From Sphingobium sufflavum (lineage in GTDB: Bacteria; Pseudomonadota; Alphaproteobacteria; Sphingomonadales; Sphingomonadaceae), in the NCBI RefSeq assembly GCF_021403115.1, contig NZ_JAJSSH010000017.1:1-64000 (forward strand): a stretch of 64,000 bases of DNA. The letters are read 5' to 3'. The notes under the pieces are model-generated. The model saw only the letters and a list, made by a program, of their open reading frames with translations, had not been told where the DNA came from and searched no databases. This document shows, piece by piece, positions 42,687-52,782 of the stretch (its first letter is position 1; the number at the start of each line of letters is the position of its first letter). The position numbers and the translations under genes were made by a program.

Positions 42687-42825
42687 CCGTTCGCCCTGTT
42701 CAAACGAGGCGGATGCCTCGCTTGAATGTCGAAGGACCGCCCTTTCCCTGCAATGTCGCTTCAAGATTGAAGGGCAGCCGTTGGGCTTCGCCCGCCCGTC
42801 GGGTCGACAAGCTCAGGGCGAACGG
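42687..42825. repeat. dispersed inverted repeat
   Basis: CCGTTCGCCCTG (42687-42698) is the reverse complement of CAGGGCGAACGG (42814-42825). The second arm GCTCAGGGCGAACGG is identical to the right arm of the repeat at 63709-63761. In 42536-42911 a partial TATCCCGGACCT/CCCGGATCAGGT element is also present; no gene is seen there. Confidence 0.55.
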
Positions 42826-42911
42826 TATTTCTATCTTACAGGCCCAATCGGAATAATCGCCGGTCAGGTCCGGGGAAGGGGGACGAAGCCGCCCGCCCCC
42901 AACCCGTCGTG

Positions 42912-44243
42912 TCAGGCGAACTCGGTCGCCTCGAACCGCAACGCCTCACCCGTCGCCGCGTTGGCGAGGCTGTCCTCCCACATCACCCGCTGTCCCCGGA
43001 TGACGGTGCCGATGGCCTTGCCGGTCAGTGTGTCCCCCTCGAACGGCGACCAGTTACAGCGCGACGCCAGCCATTCGCTGCCCACCGTCCACCGCTTCTT
43101 GAGGTCGACGATGGTGAAATCCGCGTCATAGCCCGCCGCGATCCGCCCCTTGCCGACGAGGCCGAAGATCCGCTGCGGCCCCGCGCTGGTCAGGTCGATG
43201 AAGCGTTGCAGCGTCAGCCGCCCCTCCGCCACATGGTTGAGCAGCAGCGGCACCAGCGTCTGCACGCCCGGCATGCCGCTGGGCGAGGCGGGATAGGGTT
43301 TCGCCTTCTCCTCGATGGTGTGCGGCGCATGGTCGGAACCGAGCACGTCGGGCACGCCCTGCCGCAGCCAGTGCCACAGGCCATCCCGATGGGCGGCGCT
43401 GCGGATCGGCGGGTTCATCTGCGCGTAGCTGCCCAGGCGCGGATAGGCATCCTCCCCCGCCAGCGTCAGATGCTGCGGCGTCACCTCGCAGGTGGCGATG
43501 TCCTTGTGCTGCGCCAGAAATTCCAGTTCCGCGGGCGTGGTGATGTGCAGCACATGGATGCGCCGCCGCGCCTTGCGGGCCAGCCCGACGATGCGCCGCG
43601 TCGCGATCAGCGCGCTCTCGTCATCGCGCCACACCGGATGGCTGGAGGCGTCGCCCTCCACCCGATGATCCTTGCGCGCGTTCATCCGCGCCTCATCCTC
43701 CGCATGGATGGCAACACGGCGGGTGCCGGACGCCAGCACACGGGCCAGCGCATCGTCATCGTCCACCAGCAGGCTGCCGGTCGAGGCGCCCATGAAGATC
43801 TTGACGCCCGACGTGCCGGGAATCCGCTCCAGTTCCTTCAGATGCTCCGCATTGTCGGCGGTCGCGCCGACATAGAAGGCATGGTCGCACCACATGCGAT
43901 GATGGGCGCGCTTCAGCTTGTCATGGACCCGTTCCGCCGTGTCGGTGTTGGGGTTGGTGTTGGGCATTTCGAACACCGCCGTCACGCCGCCCAGCACGGC
44001 GGCGCGGCTGCCCGATTCCAGGTCTTCCTTATGCTCCAGCCCCGGCTCGCGGAAATGGACCTGGCTGTCGATCACGCCGGGCAGCACGTCGAGGCCGGTG
44101 CAGTCGATCCGCTCCCCCGCATCGCCCAGGGACGTGCCGATGGCGGCGACCTTGCCGCCCGTCACGCCGACATCGACCTGTGCCGGGCCGCCGGGCAGGT
44201 GAACGGTTCCACCGGAGAGGATGAGGTCGAAAGTCTGGCCCAT
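42912..44243 (-). CDS. pyrC: dihydroorotase-family amidohydrolase with QxH metal motif
   Basis: A 443-aa amidohydrolase of the class I dihydroorotase type. The start at 44243 (MGQTFDLILSG) has AAAGGGAAC six bases upstream. The metal-motif strand reads PGVIDSQVHFREPGLEHKED, where the usual HxH is Q61-V-H63; KIFMG holds the carboxylated-Lys candidate, and further ligands lie in VAIHAEDE, HVLHITTP and VLGSDHAPHT. The substrate-binding REPG is intact. Members with QxH exist in alphaproteobacteria and are annotated as dihydroorotase. It may be the working PyrC or a paralogue. It is divergent from the ygfZ-like gene. Confidence 0.8.
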   Translation of the reverse strand: MGQTFDLILSGGTVHLPGGPAQVDVGVTGGKVAAIGTSLGDAGERIDCTGLDVLPGVIDSQVHFREPGLEHKEDLESGSRAAVLGGVTAVFEMPNTNPNTDTAERVHDKLKRAHHRMWCDHAFYVGATADNAEHLKELERIPGTSGVKIFMGASTGSLLVDDDDALARVLASGTRRVAIHAEDEARMNARKDHRVEGDASSHPVWRDDESALIATRRIVGLARKARRRIHVLHITTPAELEFLAQHKDIATCEVTPQHLTLAGEDAYPRLGSYAQMNPPIRSAAHRDGLWHWLRQGVPDVLGSDHAPHTIEEKAKPYPASPSGMPGVQTLVPLLLNHVAEGRLTLQRFIDLTSAGPQRIFGLVGKGRIAAGYDADFTIVDLKKRWTVGSEWLASRCNWSPFEGDTLTGKAIGTVIRGQRVMWEDSLANAATGEALRFEATEFA

Positions 44244-44290
44244 GATGATGTTCCCTTTGCGCTGGCGGCGGATCGTCCTACCTAAGCCCG

Positions 44291-45130
44291 ATGACGGAAA
44301 CCACCCCTGAACCGCCGCCCCCCTCCGAAACACCCGACCGGGCGACATGGTTGTCCGACCGCGCGCTGATCCGCGTCGGCGGGGCGGAGGCACGCGCCTT
44401 CCTCAACGGCCTCGTCACCAATGATGCGGGCAGGCTGGCGGAGGGCGCCCCCCGCTGGGCCGGGCTGCTGACGCCGCAGGGCAAGGCGCTGTTCGACTTT
44501 TTCCTCTGGGCGGACGGGCCGGAGGATGTGCTGATCGACTGCGAGGCGGCGCAGGCCGACGCCCTCGTCCGGCGACTCAGCCTCTATCGCCTGCGCCGTC
44601 CAATCACGATCGCGCGCGAGGATGCGCGGGCGGTCCACTGGTCGCCCGACTCAGGGGGCAGGGACGTGGCGGACAAGCCGGTCGACCCCCGCCTCCCCGC
44701 GCTCGGCCATCGCTGGCTGGCCCCGGTCGCGGCGGATGCGACCACCCATGCCGATTCACTCTATCGCGCATGGCGGCACAGCCATGGCGTGCCCGAAGGG
44801 CTGGACGAGCTGGGCAGCGACCAGACGCTCTGGCTGGAAACCAACGCGCGCGAGCTGAACGGCGTGGATTTCACCAAGGGCTGCTATGTCGGGCAGGAGA
44901 ATACCGCCCGCATGCATTATCGGTCCAAGGTCAACCGGCGGCTGATCTTCGTGCCCCGCGACCGGTCCGATCCGAAACGGCAACGGCTCGACCTGCCGGA
45001 GGAAAATCTGGCGCTCGACTATCTGCGGACGGAAAATCTGGGCGACCTGCCCGTTCCCGTCTGGCTGGCCGAGGCACTGGCCGACGCGCAGGCCGGGGAG
45101 GAAACACAGGCCGGGGAGCAGGACGCGTGA
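44291..45130 (+). CDS. ygfZ: YgfZ/GcvT-family folate-binding protein
   Basis: A 279-aa protein of the YgfZ family, a tetrahydrofolate-binding factor needed for some Fe-S enzymes. The diagnostic motif KGCYVGQE lies at 196-203 (with the conserved Cys198), followed by NTARMHYRSKVNRRL; LNGLVTNDAGRLA and AGLLTPQGKALFDFFLW are the N-terminal GcvT-like segments. The C-terminus is an acidic, Ala/Glu/Gln-rich tail (AQAGEETQAGEQDA). Its stop overlaps the GTG start of the glutaminyl-cyclase gene by 3 bp of stop/start overlap. Confidence 0.9.
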   Translation: MTETTPEPPPPSETPDRATWLSDRALIRVGGAEARAFLNGLVTNDAGRLAEGAPRWAGLLTPQGKALFDFFLWADGPEDVLIDCEAAQADALVRRLSLYRLRRPITIAREDARAVHWSPDSGGRDVADKPVDPRLPALGHRWLAPVAADATTHADSLYRAWRHSHGVPEGLDELGSDQTLWLETNARELNGVDFTKGCYVGQENTARMHYRSKVNRRLIFVPRDRSDPKRQRLDLPEENLALDYLRTENLGDLPVPVWLAEALADAQAGEETQAGEQDA

Positions 45131-45906
45131 GAAAGACCGGCCTTTTCCTCCTGCTGGCCGCGACCGCCCTGCCCGCGCAGGCGGAGACGGGCTGGACCCT
45201 TGTCGGCTCCCTTCCCCATGATCCCACCGCCTTTACGGAGGGGCTGCTGGTCCATGACGGGCTGCTCTATGAATCCACCGGGCTGGTCAGCCGGTCGGAC
45301 ATTCGCATCAGCCGCCTCGCGGACGGCAAGGTCGTGCGGCGCGCCGCGGTGCCCACCCCCTATTTCGGCGAGGGCATTGCGCTCACGCAGGATGCAAAGG
45401 GCAAGGACCGGCTGGTCAGCCTGACATGGCGGCATGGCAAGGGCTTCCTCTGGTCCCTGCCCGACCTGAAACAGACCGGCGAATTTCGCTATTCCGGCGA
45501 GGGCTGGGCGCTGACCGGCGACGGCAGGCGCCTCATCATGAGCGACGGCACGGCGGACCTGCGCTTCCTCGACCCCGTAACGCTGAAGGAGGCGGGCGGC
45601 GTCACCGTGCGGACGGCGGACGGCAGGCCGGTGCCGCTGCTGAACGAACTGGAATATGTGGATGGCGAAGTGCTCGCCAATGTGTGGATGACCAGCCGCA
45701 TCGCCCGCATCGACCCGAAGAATGGTGCCGTCATCGACTGGATCGACCTGTCGGCGCTGGTGGACAAGGCGCGGGCGGAGGGCGCGACTGGCGAGGATGA
45801 CGTGCTGAATGGCATCGCCTGGGACGCGGCCCATAAACGGCTGTTCGTCACCGGCAAGAACTGGCCGAAGATATACGAGATCAGACTGGAGAAAGCGGCG
45901 CGCTGA
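45127..45906 (+). CDS. glutaminyl-peptide cyclotransferase, secreted
   Basis: A 259-aa protein starting GTG at 45127, translationally coupled to the ygfZ-like gene. A signal peptide (KTGLFLLLAATALPAQA, cleavage after AQA) sends it to the periplasm. The mature domain is a five-bladed propeller of the plant-type QC family: FTEGLLVHDGLLYESTGL, YFGEGIAL, FRYSGEGWALTGDGRRLIMS, LLNELEYVDGEVLANVW and DVLNGIAWD. Such enzymes turn N-terminal Gln into pyroglutamate. Coupling to ygfZ looks like chance operon structure. Confidence 0.88.
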   Translation: MRKTGLFLLLAATALPAQAETGWTLVGSLPHDPTAFTEGLLVHDGLLYESTGLVSRSDIRISRLADGKVVRRAAVPTPYFGEGIALTQDAKGKDRLVSLTWRHGKGFLWSLPDLKQTGEFRYSGEGWALTGDGRRLIMSDGTADLRFLDPVTLKEAGGVTVRTADGRPVPLLNELEYVDGEVLANVWMTSRIARIDPKNGAVIDWIDLSALVDKARAEGATGEDDVLNGIAWDAAHKRLFVTGKNWPKIYEIRLEKAAR

Positions 45907-46074
45907 CAGGGTGGGATCGCCGCGCATTGCATCGCGTTACTCCGAACCTGCCGCCTTTTCAGCCGTCTTTTCAGCCGTCATCGCGAAAAACGAAATACCG
46001 GATCGAGGAACAGAGATGTGCGGACGATAGGACTATCCTGACGGCCGTTATCGCCACCCCCAGTCCACAATCGT

Positions 46075-46440
46075 TCAGCCCGGCTCCGTCAGCCACAGCC
46101 GCGCATCCGCCAGATTCAGGAACACGCGCACCCGTGGATGGACCAGCGTCCGTTCGGCCTGCGCCCTGTTCAGCAGGCTGCCGACCACCACGGCGCTCCG
46201 GCCGCTGGTCAGGGTCATGCCGCCGCGCATGACATCGGTCAGCAAGTCCGCGACATCATTCGCCTGAACCGGAAATTCCAGCGATTCGACCAGCACGTTG
46301 AAATCGTCGCGCGCCGCCCGCGCCTCCCGCGCCTTTGCGCCCACCTCCTTGGCGAAGGCGGGCACATCCTCCGGCTTCCAGAAGCCCTTGACCATGATGG
46401 TCAGGCAATTGGCGGCATGGTCATAGTCTACCTGAAACAT
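46075..46440 (-). CDS. hypothetical STAS-like protein
   Basis: A 121-aa protein; the start at 46440 (MFQVDYDHAANCLTIMVKGF) is favoured over an in-frame start 15 codons upstream. Pattern of strands and helices (TIMVKGFWKPEDVPAFAKEV, FNVLVESLEFPVQANDVADL, GRSAVVVGSLLNRAQAERTL) is like a SpoIIAA/STAS-fold protein, but no phosphorylatable Ser is obvious. Function unknown. The 168-bp gap to the left shows nothing. Confidence 0.6.
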   Translation of the reverse strand: MFQVDYDHAANCLTIMVKGFWKPEDVPAFAKEVGAKAREARAARDDFNVLVESLEFPVQANDVADLLTDVMRGGMTLTSGRSAVVVGSLLNRAQAERTLVHPRVRVFLNLADARLWLTEPG

Positions 46441-46644
46441 GGCGTCCTCGGTTTTCGGCCCGGATGATCGCGGACCACGACCCACATCCGATGGCGGCTT
46501 TCCGCGATCTTCACCATCGGATTATTGCCTCGGTCGCCCACATTCGCCCCCGTTCACATGGCCTGTGGTCGATGCCCGGCCCAATCCCTCCCGAACCGGC
46601 CATGGCCCGCGCGCACTCCCTTCTGGCCAATGCACGACAGGCAC

Positions 46645-46690
46645 AAAAAAACGCGGGGACCGGCGAGCCTTGCGCCCGCCGGTCCCCGCG
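46645..46690 (-). terminator. rho-independent terminator of acnA
   Basis: CGCGGGGACCGGCG (46652-46665) pairs with CGCCGGTCCCCGCG (46677-46690); on the minus strand a run of seven T follows. It lies 12 bp beyond the aconitase stop. Confidence 0.92.
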
Positions 46691-46701
46691 TCCTGTCAGG
46701 A

Positions 46702-49374
<2,673 letters not shown>

Positions 49375-49757
49375 TGCCCCGAATCTCCCTTCTCACATGC
49401 CTTGCCGGTCCGGCAGGGGAGAAAGCGAGACGCTGCGACAGGATCATATGTCCGTCGCGAAGACCTGCACCCTGTCCCCACTCCAGAAGAAGGGCAGGAG
49501 GGCCGGTCCGGTCAGCTCAACCAACGGCCAAGGCGGTTTCGTCCGATGCCGCAGCGCAATAACGGTTGCGGACGCCCTGTCAACAAGGATGGGTTGAAAG
49601 CGACTCGCAACAGGGAAGCGGCGCGACTGTATAGGCTTGCAACACATGGTGGAGCGGCTAAGGCCAGCGGGAGGCATGATGCAGGATCGCCCCGCTGGGA
49701 TGGGGCAACAGGCGGCATCATGGAGACACACCCCTCGCGACAAGGGGGGCGGCAAGG
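49375..49757. other. 383-bp divergent intergenic region
   Basis: It separates the starts of acnA (minus) and the TauD-like gene (plus) and must hold both promoters. CCCTGT at about 49576 and ACAGGG at about 49610 form a short inverted repeat. No gene-like frame is visible. Confidence 0.4.
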
Positions 49758-50582
49758 ATGAGTGACGCCATGTTCGAAGCCCATGACATTTCGCCGCGAG
49801 TCGGCACCCGGATCACGATCAGCAAGGCCGACCTGACCAGCGGCAAATACGCCGGCGACATCGAGGAACTGCTCAAGACGCGCAGCGCGCTGGTGTTCAA
49901 GGAACTGTTCCTGGAGGACGAGGAGCAGCTCGCCTTCGCCAACACCATCGGCACGGTCACGCTGCTGGGCGACGATGGTGTGTCGAAGATTTCGCTCGAC
50001 CCCACCGTCTCCGACACCGCCGATTACACGCGCGGGGCCTTCTTCTGGCACATCGACGGCGCGAACGACGTCTATCCGGCCAAGGCGACGATGCTGACCG
50101 CCAAGACTTTGTCCGAATGGGGCGGCGACACGCTGATCGCCAACACCTATGCCGCCTATGACGACCTGCCCGATGCGGACAAGGAGCTGTTGTCCACGCT
50201 CAAGGTGCGGCACGCGCTGGAGGCGTCGCAGCGCATGGTCCATCCCGACCCCAGCTATGCCGAACTGCAACGCTGGCGCACCCGCCCGTCGCAGACCCAT
50301 CCGCTGGTCTGGCATCATGCCGATTCGGGGCTGAAGTCGCTCGTGCTGGGCGCGACCGCCTATTATGTGCACGACATGTCGCGGGAGGACAGCGACGCGC
50401 TCCTCTGCCGCGTGCAGGAATGGGCGACGCAGGATCGGTTCGTCTATCGCCACAAATGGAATGTCGGTGACCTTCTGGTGTGGGACAACACCGGCACCAT
50501 GCACCGCGCCGATACCTATTCGCTGGAGAGCAAGCGGCTGATGCATCGCACCACGCTGGAGGGCGAAGAGGCGCTGGGCTGA
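49758..50582 (+). CDS. TauD/TfdA-family dioxygenase
   Basis: A 274-aa 2-oxoglutarate/Fe(II) dioxygenase, starting at 49758 (MSDAMFEAHD). The metal triad can be read as H98, D100 (FFWHIDGAND) and H249 (NTGTMHRADTY); R260 or R264 (KRLMHRTTL) would bind 2-oxoglutarate. Substrates of the group include taurine, sulfonates and aryloxyalkanoates, but nothing here fixes it. A VOC-family gene begins 4 bp after its stop, so both may act in one pathway. Confidence 0.85.
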   Translation: MSDAMFEAHDISPRVGTRITISKADLTSGKYAGDIEELLKTRSALVFKELFLEDEEQLAFANTIGTVTLLGDDGVSKISLDPTVSDTADYTRGAFFWHIDGANDVYPAKATMLTAKTLSEWGGDTLIANTYAAYDDLPDADKELLSTLKVRHALEASQRMVHPDPSYAELQRWRTRPSQTHPLVWHHADSGLKSLVLGATAYYVHDMSREDSDALLCRVQEWATQDRFVYRHKWNVGDLLVWDNTGTMHRADTYSLESKRLMHRTTLEGEEALG

Positions 50583-50586
50583 CGGC

Positions 50587-51012
50587 ATGACCGGAAACAT
50601 GACCCCGCCGCCGTTGCGTTTCTACAGCATCGTGCTGGCGGTGGCGGACCTTTCCCTGATGCAGCACTGGTATGCGCGGGCGCTGGGCTTTGCCGAGCGT
50701 CTGTCCGGTGCGTCGGAGGCGGATGGCACCGCCTTCGCCGTGATGGACGGGGCGGGCACCTGCATCGAGCTGGTCGCGCGGCGGGGCGCAACCCCCGCCC
50801 CGCCGCCGGAACCGCCCACCCATCTGGATACGACCGGCTGGAGAACGCTGGACCTCGAAAGCGACGACCTGCTGGCGCTCGACGCGCATTTACGGCGGGA
50901 GGGGGTAACGATCCTGACCGCCATGCAACCCCTCTCCCCCCGCCGGGCGATGACGGTGATCCGCGATCCGGAGGGCAACCTCATCGCCATCTTCGGGCCG
51001 GTGCCGGGGTGA
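50587..51012 (+). CDS. VOC (glyoxalase/bleomycin-resistance) family protein
   Basis: A 141-aa protein of paired beta-alpha-beta-beta-beta modules (YSIVLAVADLSLMQHWYARALGF; MTVIRDPEGNLIAIFGPVPG). Candidate metal ligands include the Glu in CIELVARRG. Starts at 50587 or 50599 are equally plausible. It follows the TauD-like dioxygenase by 4 bp. Reaction unknown; VOC proteins may be isomerases, lyases or binding proteins. Confidence 0.8.
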   Translation: MTGNMTPPPLRFYSIVLAVADLSLMQHWYARALGFAERLSGASEADGTAFAVMDGAGTCIELVARRGATPAPPPEPPTHLDTTGWRTLDLESDDLLALDAHLRREGVTILTAMQPLSPRRAMTVIRDPEGNLIAIFGPVPG

Positions 51013-51147
51013 GGGGCTGACGGGTTGCGATCCATCGTCGCCACCCCGACCTGATCGGCCATTACCCCTCAGGAGCATGTAGCCCTCTCCCGCTCCTTCC
51101 TGATGCGGCTCTTAATAAGGGCAACAGCGGGTCCAAGATGACGGACG

Positions 51148-51159
51148 CCCCCCCCCCCC
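51148..51159. repeat. 12-base poly-C tract
   Basis: Twelve consecutive C lie 12 bp past the end of the broken alpha/beta-hydrolase gene. Long mononucleotide runs are unusual in this genome type and slip-prone. Confidence 0.9.
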
Positions 51160-51170
51160 TCCCACGTCCC

Positions 51171-52447
51171 TCAATCCACGCACCCCTTCTTGCGCTTGCG
51201 GAACACGAACTTCGCATTGCCCATATCCTGCGTCCGTTCGAGACAGGCGTCGGAACGCGGCGCCCTCTCCCGCGCAGGTTCTGGCGCCTGCGGCCCCCGG
51301 TTCCTGCCGTCCCGACCACCGCCGCCGCTGCCGAGATGCTCGTTGAAGAAACGCACGATCTGGTCATAGGCGTCCCGCGCCTCCGGCAGGGTGGACTGGT
51401 AGATGTAGCAATGGCCCATCCCCTCCCCCACGATCAGGTTGCTGCGAACCCCCGCCTTCAACAACTGGTTGTTGGTGTAGATGGCCGGTGACAGATCCAT
51501 CGCCCGTGTGCCGGTAATCAGCAGGGTCGGCGGGAATTTGGCGGCGAGGTCGGGGTAGGCGGCGGGCGACACCATCCGATCCGTCAACGCCACGCCCCGG
51601 AAATAGGGCAGCGGAAAGGTCGATCCGTCCGGCTTGGGCGGCGGGAAGGAAGCGTCGATGTAGCCGGCGACATAGGCCGAATCGCCCGCCCCGAACCGCA
51701 CCCCGCCCGCACCGAAGATGCCGACCGCACCCGGCTGCACAATCCCCTTGTCCGCGAACCACGCCACCGATTGCGCGGTCAGCGCCCCGCCCGCCGAACA
51801 GCCATAGATTCCGATATTCTCCGGCCGATAGCTTTTGAGCAGTTGCTGGTAGACGGACGCCACATCCTGCGACGCGGCGGGAAAGACATTCTCCGGTCCC
51901 TGCCGGTAATCGACCGTCACCACTCGGAAACGGCCGACCGCGGCAATGGGGATGGATTCGACCATCGCGCACCCTTCCGCGCATTGGCTGAACCCGCCGC
52001 CATGCAGGTTGATGAGCACGCGGCTGGCGTTCGCCTCCCCCCTTTCGGCGTGACGACACGGGTGCGAACGCCGCCGATCTGCTGCTCCACGATGTCGACG
52101 GGGTAGCGTTGCTGCATCTCCACCACGCGCGGGGCGAGCAATCGCTCGGTCATCGCGCGCAGGTCCGCGATGGACGTGCCGACCAGCCGGTCCACGACCG
52201 GCATCGCCGCGCGCGCTTTCTGCTGGGCCAGCGCCTCCGGGCTGAGGAAGGGCGACGGCGGCAGGTCGAAGGCGGGGACATGCACGGTGCCGCCGGGATC
52301 GAAGACGGGCCGGGCGGCCGGAGCCTGACCAGAGTGGGACGGAGCCGTCCGGGCCGCACCATCCTTCGGCCTCTGCTGCGCGACCAGCGCGGACGCCCCG
52401 GCCATCGTTATCGCCAGCACCCCTGCCTTCACGATCCGCTGCTTCAT
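51171..52447 (-). pseudogene. alpha/beta-hydrolase (esterase-like), frameshifted at a G6 tract
   Basis: The gene starts at 52447 with GGAGGA nearby and a signal peptide (KQRIVKAGVLAITMAGASALVA), then a Pro-rich stretch and VDIVEQQIGGVRTRVVTPKGG. At the G6 run (plus-strand C6 at 52037-52042) the frame is lost; one more G restores EANASRVLINLHGGGFSQCA, the oxyanion HGGG, the nucleophile elbow GCSAGG (GxSxG) and the His in GMGHCYIY. The whole is then a ~425-aa secreted esterase/lipase-like enzyme. Without the extra base only truncated products form. It may be a pseudogene, a phase-variable gene or an assembly error. The C-terminal 60 residues are Arg/Gly rich and unusual. Confidence 0.8.
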
Positions 52448-52782
52448 CGCATCCTCCCATTTTTTCTCTGCGCCGATGCCATCCGCTGAAATGGTATGCG
52501 TCATGCCAATTCGGCGGCGGTGAGCAAAAAGCCGCTCCACCTTCCGCCCCGTCCTTTCCTTGCGCCCCACGCACCCGCCGCGCCCGGCCCTGCCCACCAA
52601 TCCATCCCCATCCGAAACGATAGCGTCGGCCATGGTCGATTGGGGCTTTCGCTGTCCGAATATTAGTGCATTAATGTTGCAGTGCGGCATGGGGCGTCGT
52701 TTCGCGTCATGCACAGTTTCTCAAGGCTGCGGCCCTATGCCACCGGGCACGGGCGTGGCCCGACGCGAGGAGGTCGAGCAAA
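52448..52782. other. 335-bp divergent intergenic region before the glycogen operon
   Basis: Holds the promoters of the broken hydrolase (minus) and of glgP (plus). A near-palindrome TGGTATGCGTCATGCCA lies at 52492-52508, with matching half-sites TGGxATG/CATxCCA, suggesting an operator, and an AT-rich AATATTAGTGCATTAATG at about 52658-52675 could be a promoter or operator for glgP. GAGGAGGTCGAGCAAAATG gives glgP its ribosome site. No gene. Confidence 0.5.
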
